A stretch of 17,472 bases of DNA, from contig CAJPSM010000020.1 of assembly GCA_905373305.1 (NCBI GenBank), positions 1-17,472 on the forward strand, in the 5' to 3' direction. The DNA is from an uncultured Streptococcus sp. (GTDB taxonomy: Bacteria > Bacillota > Bacilli > Lactobacillales > Streptococcaceae). Below are positions 6,941 through 13,296 of this stretch, piece after piece. The stretch's first letter is position 1. Each line of letters starts with the position of its first letter. The notes beneath the pieces were generated by a model. It had not been told where the DNA came from. It searched no databases and saw only the letters and a list, made by a program, of their open reading frames with translations. A program made the position numbers and the translations under genes.

Positions 6941-8257
6941 ATGCGAATTGGTTTATTTACTGACACCTATTTTCCTCAGGTTTCTGGGGTTGCGACTAGC
7001 ATTCGAACCTTGAAGACAGAGCTTGAAAAGCAAGGACATGCAGTTTTTATCTTTACAACAACTGATAAAGATGTGAACCGCTACGAGGATTGGCAAATCA
7101 TTCGAATTCCGAGTGTTCCCTTCTTTGCATTTAAGGATCGACGTTTTGCTTATCGTGGATTTACAAAAGCACTTGAAATTGCTAAACAGTATCAGCTAGA
7201 TATCATTCATACGCAAACAGAGTTTTCACTAGGTTTACTAGGGATTTGGATTGCAAGAGAATTGAAAATTCCTGTTATTCATACTTACCACACCCAGTAC
7301 GAAGATTATGTGCATTATATTGCTAAGGGTATGCTGATTCGTCCAAGTATGGTAAAATATCTGGTACGGGGCTTCCTTCACGATGTTGATGGAGTGATTT
7401 GTCCTAGTGAGATTGTTCGGGATCTTCTATCTAAGTACAAGGTCAAGGTTGAAAAGCGTGTTATCCCAACTGGGATTGAGCTCGCTAAGTTTGAACGACC
7501 TGAGATTAAAGAAGAGAATTTAGCTACCCTTCGATCTAAACTTGGGATTAAAGAAGACGAGAAAATGTTACTGAGTCTTTCTCGTATCTCCTATGAGAAG
7601 AATATCCAAGCGGTCCTAGCCGCCTTTGCGCAGGTTTTGAAAGAAGAAAACAAGGTGAAGCTGGTTGTTGCTGGTGACGGTCCTTATCTGGACAGCCTAA
7701 AAGAACAAGCCGTCCAGTTGCAAATTCAAGATCAAGTGATTTTTACTGGTATGATCGCTCCAAGTGAAACAGCCTTGTACTATAAGGCGGCAGATTTCTT
7801 TATCTCTGCATCCACTAGTGAAACCCAAGGTCTGACTTATCTAGAGAGTCTAGCCAGTGGAACGCCTGTCATCGCTCATGGTAATCCTTATCTGGATAAT
7901 CTGATCAGTGATAAGATGTTTGGAACCCTCTACTATGGAGAACAGGACCTTGCTGGTGCAATATTGGAGGCCTTGATCGCCACTCCAGATATGGATGAGC
8001 AGAAGTTGGCTGACAAGTTGTATGAGATTTCGGCTGAGAATTTTGGGAAACGAGTCCATGAGTTTTATCTCGATGCCATTATTTCAAATAAATTTGAGCA
8101 GGAACTACGTGGCGACGAACCCATGACACAGCGATTCTTAAAAACTATTTTGTACCTACCTCAGCAGGCTGTTTCAACCCCAGTTAAAGAGTCCAAACGA
8201 ATATTAAAGGCTTCTAAAAAGCAGTTGTCTAGCATTCGGGATTATTGGAGAGATTAG
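6941..8257 (+). CDS. lafA: LafA-like glycosyltransferase (probable glucosyl-diacylglycerol synthase)
   Basis: This 438-residue GT4-type GT-B protein begins with the classic acceptor-domain motif GLFTDTYFPQVSGVATSI (residues 4-21). The donor domain has the E-x7-E motif (E294, E302) in SETQGLTYLESLASG. In pneumococcus the homologue next to cpoA puts the first glucose on diacylglycerol, and CpoA then extends it; the same order of action is inferred here. A tail of about 50 residues after the catalytic domain is rich in lysine and arginine and may bind membrane phospholipid. The Shine-Dalgarno GAGG overlaps the cpoA stop region, eight bases separate the genes, and both belong to one operon. The gene symbol follows the listerial and streptococcal naming and is by homology only. 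Confidence 0.85.
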   Translation: MRIGLFTDTYFPQVSGVATSIRTLKTELEKQGHAVFIFTTTDKDVNRYEDWQIIRIPSVPFFAFKDRRFAYRGFTKALEIAKQYQLDIIHTQTEFSLGLLGIWIARELKIPVIHTYHTQYEDYVHYIAKGMLIRPSMVKYLVRGFLHDVDGVICPSEIVRDLLSKYKVKVEKRVIPTGIELAKFERPEIKEENLATLRSKLGIKEDEKMLLSLSRISYEKNIQAVLAAFAQVLKEENKVKLVVAGDGPYLDSLKEQAVQLQIQDQVIFTGMIAPSETALYYKAADFFISASTSETQGLTYLESLASGTPVIAHGNPYLDNLISDKMFGTLYYGEQDLAGAILEALIATPDMDEQKLADKLYEISAENFGKRVHEFYLDAIISNKFEQELRGDEPMTQRFLKTILYLPQQAVSTPVKESKRILKASKKQLSSIRDYWRD

Positions 8258-8279
8258 TAAAAATATAGGAGAATAAAAG

Positions 8280-8471
8280 ATGGCGAAAAAATTTATGAGA
8301 AGTGGAAGAGACCAAAAAATTGGTGGTGTTTGCGCAGGAGTAGCCCACTATTTTGATATTGATCCCACCATTGTTCGTGTGATTTGGGGTGTTCTTGCCT
8401 TTTGTTATGGGGCAGGGATACTTGCTTACTTGATTTTATGGGTAATTGCACCTGTTTCAAGCGAATATTAA
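8280..8471 (+). CDS. Small PspC-domain membrane protein
   Basis: The 63-residue product is a stand-alone PspC domain (PF04024): a basic, glycine-rich start (RSGRDQKIGGVCAGVAHYF), the conserved IDPTIVRVIW segment, then a single membrane helix (about residues 36-58). PspC proteins in other bacteria take part in envelope-stress responses or regulate phage-shock-type systems; no specific role is established for this short form. AGGAG (8267-8271) lies 8 bases before the ATG. It follows the lafA-like gene by 22 bases with no terminator between, so it is probably co-transcribed with the glycolipid genes, suggesting a membrane-related function. Confidence 0.9.
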   Translation: MAKKFMRSGRDQKIGGVCAGVAHYFDIDPTIVRVIWGVLAFCYGAGILAYLILWVIAPVSSEY

Positions 8472-8514
8472 AAGAGAATTGGAATAGAACAAAGAGAAAT
8501 AAAAAGGAGTCCAA

Positions 8515-8649
8515 ATGGCTTTTGGAGATAATGGAAAACGTAAAAAAACAATGTTTGAAAAAGTAACGCTTTTTGTCGTGCTAATTATGTTGTTTGTAAC
8601 CCTTGCTGGTATTTTTGCGACAGCGCTTGGAGCTTTTAGCAGATTCTAA
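8515..8649 (+). CDS. 44-residue membrane protein, DUF4044 type
   Basis: A short gene begins at ATG 8515, with an excellent ribosome-binding site (AAAGGAG at 8503-8509, 5 bases away), and ends with TAA at 8647-8649. The product has a basic N-terminus (MAFGDNGKRKKTMFEK), one strongly hydrophobic helix (about residues 17-40) and an SRF end. This matches the small DUF4044 proteins found in streptococci and lactobacilli, whose function is unknown. The N-terminal positive charges predict an N-in orientation with almost nothing outside. It is the last gene before a terminator-like hairpin, 43 bases after the PspC gene, and probably belongs to the glycolipid operon. Confidence 0.82.
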   Translation: MAFGDNGKRKKTMFEKVTLFVVLIMLFVTLAGIFATALGAFSRF

Positions 8650-8682
8650 GCAAGTTGCTAAGATAGAAACAATAACTAATGA

Positions 8683-8704
8683 CTGGGTTCTCCCCAGCCT
8701 TTTT
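8683..8704 (+). terminator. Short terminator between the DUF4044 gene and obgE
   Basis: CTGGG (8683-8687) pairs with CCCAG (8693-8697) around a 5-base loop, then CC and five T (8700-8704). The stem is only 5 bp but GC-rich. It would end the glycolipid operon at least partly. I see no strong promoter between it and obgE, so readthrough into obgE is possible. Confidence 0.6.
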
Positions 8705-8720
8705 AAAGTGAGAAGAAAAT

Positions 8721-10031
8721 ATGAGTATGTTTTTAGATACAGCCAAGATCAAAGTCAAGGCTGGTAATGGTGGCGATGGTATGGTAGCCTTTCGCCGTGA
8801 AAAATATGTCCCGAATGGCGGTCCTTGGGGTGGTGATGGTGGACGTGGAGGTAACGTTGTTTTCGTTGTAGACGAAGGCTTGCGTACCTTGATGGATTTC
8901 CGCTATAACCGTCATTTTAAGGCCGAATCCGGTGAAAAAGGAATGACCAAAGGAATGCATGGGCGTGGTGCAGAAGACCTTCGTGTTCGTGTACCACAAG
9001 GAACGACTGTACGTGATGCTGAGACAGGAAAAGTCATTACAGACTTGATTGAGCATGGCCAAGAATTTATCGTAGCACATGGCGGTCGTGGTGGTCGTGG
9101 GAATATCCGTTTTGCCACGCCAAAAAATCCTGCACCTGAAATTTCTGAAAATGGAGAACCAGGTCAAGAACGTGAGTTGCAACTGGAATTAAAGATCTTA
9201 GCGGATGTCGGTTTGGTCGGTTTCCCCTCTGTCGGAAAGTCAACTTTGCTTAGTGTCATCACTTCAGCCAAACCAAAGATTGGAGCTTACCACTTTACGA
9301 CAATTGTCCCTAATTTAGGTATGGTTCGTACGCAGTCAGGTGAATCCTTTGCCGTGGCGGATCTTCCTGGTTTGATTGAGGGAGCTAGCCAGGGTGTCGG
9401 CTTGGGAACTCAGTTCCTTCGTCATATTGAGCGTACACGCGTGATTCTGCATATCATTGATATGTCGGCTAGCGAAGGGCGTGATCCTTATGAGGATTAC
9501 CTTGCTATCAATAAAGAATTGGAATCATACAACCTTCGTCTTATGGAGCGTCCGCAGATCATCGTAGCCAACAAGATGGACATGCCTGAAAGTCAGGAAA
9601 ATCTTGAAGCCTTCAAGAAGAAATTGGCAGCAAACTACGACGAGTTTGAAGAACTACCAGCCATCTTCCCTATTTCTGGTTTAACCAAGCAAGGCTTGGC
9701 TACTCTTTTGGATGCGACAGCTGAATTGTTAGATAAAACTCCTGAGTTCTTGCTCTATGACGAGTCTGATATGGAAGAAGAAGCTTACTATGGCTTTGAT
9801 GAGGAAGAAAAAGCCTTTGAAATTAGCCGTGACGATGATGCTACATGGATTCTTTCTGGTGAGAAACTCATGAAACTCTTTAACATGACCAACTTTGACC
9901 GTGACGAATCTGTCATGAAGTTTGCTCGTCAGTTACGTGGTATGGGAGTTGACGAAGCCCTTCGTGCGCGTGGCGCCAAAGATGGAGACTTGGTTCGAAT
10001 CGGTAAATTTGAGTTTGAATTTGTAGACTAG
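8721..10031 (+). CDS. obgE: Obg family GTPase ObgE/CgtA
   Basis: ObgE is an essential GTPase that binds the large ribosomal subunit and links ribosome maturation to growth and the stringent response. All three domains are present in 436 residues. The glycine-rich Obg fold covers about 1-158, with repeated GGxGG segments such as GGRGGRGN (121-128). The G domain has P-loop GFPSVGKST (167-175), G3 DLPG (214-217) and G4 NKMD (284-287). The C-terminal OCT domain covers about 345-436. The ATG at 8721 gives a standard N-terminus (MSMFLDTAKIKVKAGNGG). The ribosome-binding site is weak (AAGTGAG about 10 bases upstream). A small conserved gene follows after 9 bases. Confidence 0.97.
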   Translation: MSMFLDTAKIKVKAGNGGDGMVAFRREKYVPNGGPWGGDGGRGGNVVFVVDEGLRTLMDFRYNRHFKAESGEKGMTKGMHGRGAEDLRVRVPQGTTVRDAETGKVITDLIEHGQEFIVAHGGRGGRGNIRFATPKNPAPEISENGEPGQERELQLELKILADVGLVGFPSVGKSTLLSVITSAKPKIGAYHFTTIVPNLGMVRTQSGESFAVADLPGLIEGASQGVGLGTQFLRHIERTRVILHIIDMSASEGRDPYEDYLAINKELESYNLRLMERPQIIVANKMDMPESQENLEAFKKKLAANYDEFEELPAIFPISGLTKQGLATLLDATAELLDKTPEFLLYDESDMEEEAYYGFDEEEKAFEISRDDDATWILSGEKLMKLFNMTNFDRDESVMKFARQLRGMGVDEALRARGAKDGDLVRIGKFEFEFVD

Positions 10032-10040
10032 GAGATTGAT

Positions 10041-10214
10041 ATGGGAGATAAACCGATATCATTCCGAGATGCAGATGGAAATTTTGTCTCTGCAGCAGAC
10101 GTATGGAATGAAAAGAAACTAGAAGAATTGTTTAATCGTCTCAATCCCAAACGTGCCCTTAGATTGGCACGAGGAAAAAAAGACAATGAGAAGGCTGATA
10201 AAGAAGAAAAGTAG
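10041..10214 (+). CDS. Conserved hypothetical protein, 57 residues
   Basis: ATG at 10041 has GGAG (10031-10034) 6 bases upstream, overlapping the last base of the obgE stop, and the frame ends at TAG 10212-10214. The product begins MGDKPISFRDADGNFVSAAD, followed by a probable helix (VWNEKKLEELFNRLNPKRAL) and a highly charged Lys/Glu tail, with no membrane helix, signal or catalytic motif. I recall a similar small gene after obg in pneumococcus (about SP_1080) but no known function. The shared operon position suggests co-expression with ObgE. Coding is supported by a good ribosome-binding site, tight spacing and an adjoining terminator. Confidence 0.75.
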   Translation: MGDKPISFRDADGNFVSAADVWNEKKLEELFNRLNPKRALRLARGKKDNEKADKEEK

Positions 10215-10238
10215 CCTATCGACATTGATAAAACAGAA

Positions 10239-10271
10239 CCCCGTGATTGGATTCATCACGGGGGATTTTTT
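10239..10271 (+). terminator. Convergent-junction terminator, probably bidirectional
   Basis: A perfect 9-bp stem, CCCCGTGAT (10239-10247) with ATCACGGGG (10255-10263), has a 7-base loop and is followed by GA and six T (10266-10271). On the other strand the stem is followed by TTCTGTTTT, a weaker T-rich tail. It serves the obgE operon and probably also the converging argR transcript. Its plus-strand T-run overlaps the argR stop codon (10270-10272 on the minus strand). Confidence 0.9.
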
Positions 10272-10740
10272 AGTCATTGAAGAAAAAAGGTGGCGCAAAT
10301 TTTTTAAGAATTTCAAAGCAAGTCTGTGCTTCTTCAGCATTTTCACAGATAAGAAGGCAGACATCATCACCACATACGGTAGCAATGATTTGTTTAAAAT
10401 CGAGAGCATCAAGAACAGCTCCAAACGATTGGGCAAGACCTGGCAAGGTTTTGAGGACAACCTGATGCTGGACAGGCCGTAGCATGACCAAGCCATCTTC
10501 CATATAGTTTTCTAAGCGTTTTTCCCATTTGGAGATGGAACCAGTATTTAAAACGTAGTAAGAATGATCTTCTTCTCGCACTTTTGAGAGGTTCATGGTT
10601 TTGATATCGCGTGATAGAGTGGCCTGTGTGACTTGAATATCATTTTCAGCTAGTAAGGCTTGCAACTCTGCCTGTGTATGAATCTTATTTTTGGCTACAA
10701 GCGCACGGATGAGTTGGTGTCTATGTTCAGATTTATTCAT
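10270..10740 (-). CDS. argR: ArgR/AhrC-family transcriptional regulator
   Basis: This 156-residue protein has the standard ArgR architecture. The N-terminal winged helix-turn-helix contains TQATLSRDIKTMNLSKV (38-54, with the DNA-contacting S43-R44). The C-terminal oligomerisation and arginine-binding domain includes VCGDDVCLLI (122-131), whose paired aspartates D125-D126 are the usual arginine ligands. Family members repress or activate arginine biosynthesis or catabolism as arginine-bound hexamers; streptococci carry two or three paralogues, so the targets of this one are uncertain. ATG at 10740 is chosen because GGAGG (10750-10754 on the other strand) lies 9 bases before it; an upstream in-frame ATG at 10794 lies inside pepX. 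It follows pepX by 16 bases in one operon, with no arginine-metabolism gene nearby. Confidence 0.93.
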   Translation of the reverse strand: MNKSEHRHQLIRALVAKNKIHTQAELQALLAENDIQVTQATLSRDIKTMNLSKVREEDHSYYVLNTGSISKWEKRLENYMEDGLVMLRPVQHQVVLKTLPGLAQSFGAVLDALDFKQIIATVCGDDVCLLICENAEEAQTCFEILKKFAPPFFFND

Positions 10741-10756
10741 AAAGAGCTGCCTCCTT

Positions 10757-13030
10757 TTATGAGGGGATAGTGATAGTGGATTGTGATAAATCAACAGTCA
10801 AGTGATAGTCTGTATTATCTCGGATTGTGATCTCAAAGTCAGTTGTATAGAGGACTAAACGAAGAGTATCTCCTTCTTTAAGTTTGTAGATAGTTGGTTG
10901 AAGCTCTAGCTTGAAGTCCATCCATTCATTGGCTTGGATTTCTTCAATCGTCAAGAGATCAGTTCGATTTTGAAGATTCAGGTAGCCTTTGGTGATGACA
11001 CGTTGGGCGCTTGGATTAAATGGCAATTCGCAGAGATTTTCAAGCATGTGGTAGCGACCGTTGTCAATGGTTCTAGCACTTAAAACAGCTGGATAAGGCT
11101 GTAGATATTTCTTTTGTCCAAGTTCTAGCAGTTGGGCTGACAATAAGCCCTTGTTTGTATTTGATTTGACACGAAGTTTCAGCTCTACTCGACCATTTAA
11201 ATGAATGTCTTGACTTACTGGAAGGTCAATGGTGATCTGATTGGCTTTTCCTTGGTAAAGTTCTGTGTTGAAGGTTTGGTAAGTCTTGCCATAGCGGTCA
11301 AAATCTTCTTGTTCATAGTGGTTTTGAATCACTTTTTCTTCAGTTCCAAGTGAGAAAGTATGCAATTTATCTTCTTTGCCAAAGTCATCAAGACTCTGCC
11401 ATGTTTGAAGCGCAGTATTGTCTTGCCAGATGACAGTAGGAAGTTGATAGTCTGTTGCAAGTCCTAACAATTTCTTACTTAGTAAGGCATTCATGGACTC
11501 ACGGAAGTCAATTGACTGCCAGTTATTCATATAAACATGGGCACCATGATGGAAAAAGAGGTGCTTTCGAATATTGTCAGGAAGAGCATGAAACATCTGA
11601 TATACATGAAGTGGTTTGACGTTCCAATCCTGAGAACCATGCGTAAAGACCACCTCAGCTTTAACCTTGTGAGCATTGAGTAGATAGTTGCGGTCATGCC
11701 AAAACTGATTGTAGTCACCAGTCTTGCGATCGAGTTTCTCTTTTACCTTCTCTAAGTCTGCTTGGTGGGCTTCATTAGCACGGATATAGTCACCAGCTAA
11801 GAGATTACGGGAGTATGTCAATTCAGCAAGTGAGTCAAAATCCTCACCTGGATAACCACCAGGGCTGGTTACCAGACCATTTTCACGATAGTAGTTGTAC
11901 CAAGAGGAAATACCTGCTTCAGCGATGATTACTTCTAAGCCATCCACACCAGTTGTCGCGAGACCATTGGACATGGTACCCAGATAAGAAATACCTGTTG
12001 TGGCGACTTTGCCGTTTGACCAGTCAGCCTTGACTTGGCGCTTGCGCGTGTGATCAGTAAAGGCACGACAACGACCATTGAGCCAATCAATGACATTTTT
12101 ATATGCCTCAATCTGCTGGCAGTCCCCATTGGTCATGAGACCTTGAGAATCCTTGGTTCCAACACCTGATACATAGAGATTGGCAAATCCTCGTGGGAGG
12201 AAGTAATCGTTGAGAGTGTAAGAGCTATTGATGTGAGTTAGCTTTTCTTCAGCCTCGGAAACGACTTCTGCTTGACCAAGAGGTTCGACTAAATTTAGCT
12301 TAGGTTCCTCGAGTTCAATGATGTGGGGTGGTTTGACCTCAATCTCTCCTTCCATCTTATAGAGAGCCTTGTCGCTGGCTTTATCATTGGTCCCTTGGTG
12401 ATAAGGACTTGCAGTCATAACCGCAGGAATCTGTCCATCATAGCGAGGACGAATAATACTAACTTTGACTAAGTCAGGGAGACCATCTTTATCAGTATCC
12501 ACACGACTCTCTACATAAACAACTTCACGAATAACATCGTGACTAGAGAAGGTTGCCAAGCTCTTGCCGTTAAAGTAGTGGTAGTGATTGTCTTCTGAAA
12601 TAAGTCCATCACTAACAAGCTGATCTATGAGCGTATTTCCTTTCTTCGTTCGTGTATTTAGCAATTGATAAAGATTTTCAATCAAATCTCCATAAACAAT
12701 AGGAAATCCAGTTTCTTTACGGAATTGTTCGGCGTCCTCAAAGTCAACAAGATAGTTAAACCCTAAAAGTTGAAAAACGACAGTATAAAAAATATCAGCA
12801 GTCAACTCTTTATCAGACTGAAAGAAGCTCAGTAGATCCGTTTCTCTATCTGCAGCTAGGGTAGACAGAGCATAATCGGTATTGGTATAAGTGAAAAAAC
12901 TCCAGCGGACAAATTGTTCAAGTTGTTTTTTTGATGATTGTTCTGGTACCAGCTTCAAACCAAGCTGGGATAACTCGCGCAAAACTTGCGAATGAGAAAC
13001 CGGCAAGTAGCTGAATTGATTAAAACGCAT
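10757..13030 (-). CDS. pepX: Xaa-Pro dipeptidyl-peptidase PepX
   Basis: PepX removes Xaa-Pro dipeptides from peptide N-termini in the cytoplasm, supplying amino acids from proline-rich peptides. The 757-residue S15-family enzyme has the complete triad at the same numbers as the lactococcal enzyme: nucleophile S348 in GISYLG (346-351), D468 in HGSQDW and H498 in HHGAHVY. The N-terminal helical domain (about 1-140), which mediates dimerisation in this group, precedes the alpha/beta-hydrolase domain; the C-terminal beta-sandwich starts around 550. No signal peptide is present. The ATG at 13030 has AAAGGAG (13037-13043) 6 bases upstream. It leads a two-gene operon with argR: the pepX stop is 16 bases before the argR start and lies next to its ribosome-binding site. 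Confidence 0.97.
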   Translation of the reverse strand: MRFNQFSYLPVSHSQVLRELSQLGLKLVPEQSSKKQLEQFVRWSFFTYTNTDYALSTLAADRETDLLSFFQSDKELTADIFYTVVFQLLGFNYLVDFEDAEQFRKETGFPIVYGDLIENLYQLLNTRTKKGNTLIDQLVSDGLISEDNHYHYFNGKSLATFSSHDVIREVVYVESRVDTDKDGLPDLVKVSIIRPRYDGQIPAVMTASPYHQGTNDKASDKALYKMEGEIEVKPPHIIELEEPKLNLVEPLGQAEVVSEAEEKLTHINSSYTLNDYFLPRGFANLYVSGVGTKDSQGLMTNGDCQQIEAYKNVIDWLNGRCRAFTDHTRKRQVKADWSNGKVATTGISYLGTMSNGLATTGVDGLEVIIAEAGISSWYNYYRENGLVTSPGGYPGEDFDSLAELTYSRNLLAGDYIRANEAHQADLEKVKEKLDRKTGDYNQFWHDRNYLLNAHKVKAEVVFTHGSQDWNVKPLHVYQMFHALPDNIRKHLFFHHGAHVYMNNWQSIDFRESMNALLSKKLLGLATDYQLPTVIWQDNTALQTWQSLDDFGKEDKLHTFSLGTEEKVIQNHYEQEDFDRYGKTYQTFNTELYQGKANQITIDLPVSQDIHLNGRVELKLRVKSNTNKGLLSAQLLELGQKKYLQPYPAVLSARTIDNGRYHMLENLCELPFNPSAQRVITKGYLNLQNRTDLLTIEEIQANEWMDFKLELQPTIYKLKEGDTLRLVLYTTDFEITIRDNTDYHLTVDLSQSTITIPS

Positions 13031-13040
13031 GGCGCTCTCC

Positions 13041-13057
13041 TTTAGAAATATTCTAAA
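13041..13057 (-). promoter_or_regulatory. Palindrome at the pepX transcription start (possible operator)
   Basis: TTTAGAA (13041-13047) and TTCTAAA (13051-13057) form a perfect 7-bp inverted repeat around three bases. It covers the predicted transcription start and touches the pepX Shine-Dalgarno sequence. It could be an operator for a dimeric repressor or a weak hairpin over the ribosome-binding site. It does not match the CodY consensus and only loosely resembles an ARG box. Confidence 0.4.
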
Positions 13058-13060
13058 TTT

Positions 13061-13069
13061 AGTATATCA
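13061..13069 (-). promoter_or_regulatory. Extended -10 promoter of pepX-argR
   Basis: On the minus strand TGATATACT forms an extended -10 (TGn before TATACT) about 30 bases before the pepX start codon. There is no convincing -35 at 17 bases, as expected for an extended -10 promoter. The predicted start site falls around 13054. Confidence 0.65.
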
Positions 13070-13236
13070 AAAATAAGGTAAAAAAGATATTGTTGACCCA
13101 TGAGGAAGTCAATTTAAAAAGAGGCCGAAACAGGGATCAAACCATCTTAAAAGGTGGAGATTTCAGCACAATAGCATTCAGATTATGATGTCAGTTTAGT
13201 GTTATAGGTGTGAGTTAAAGGATTGGTCTTCTACCT
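13070..13236. other. Intergenic stretch between divergent pepX and dnaE promoters
   Basis: About 165 bases separate the two promoters and contain no ORF longer than a few codons and no tRNA or terminator I can recognise. Weak features are a TTGAC/GTCAA inverted repeat (13093-13097, 13108-13112) and a 5-bp hairpin around CCATC/GGTGG (about 13142-13157). The AGAGGCCGAAACAGGG segment (about 13120-13135) looks less AT-rich than its surroundings. It may be a regulatory region or the remnant of a small repeat. Confidence 0.4.
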
Positions 13237-13256
13237 TTTCATTCTAGTTTTTAAAA

Positions 13257-13265
13257 TGGTATAAT
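13257..13265 (+). promoter_or_regulatory. dnaE: Extended -10 promoter of dnaE
   Basis: TGGTATAAT is a perfect extended -10, with a weak -35 TTTTCA (13236-13241) 18 bases upstream. The predicted transcript starts around 13272, followed by AAGGAGG (13283-13289) 7 bases before the dnaE ATG. Confidence 0.75.
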
Positions 13266-13296
13266 AATAGTAAAACGAAAGTAAGGAGGAGATGGA

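Noticed and set aside
8384..8566. 60-residue plus-strand frame overlapping the PspC and DUF4044 genes
   Set aside because: It is out of frame with two well-supported genes that have good ribosome-binding sites.
8733..9182. 149-residue open frame on the minus strand inside obgE
   Set aside because: It is antisense to the glycine-rich Obg domain, where codon bias opens the opposite frame; it has no ribosome-binding site and no recognisable family.
10153..10482. 109-residue plus-strand frame running through the obgE-side terminator into argR
   Set aside because: It overlaps a real small gene, a terminator and the antisense of argR; the product is low-complexity and basic, with no family resemblance.
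10741..10794. Eighteen-residue N-terminal extension of ArgR
   Set aside because: It lies within the pepX 3' end, while the ATG at 10740 has a well-spaced GGAGG and matches the family start.
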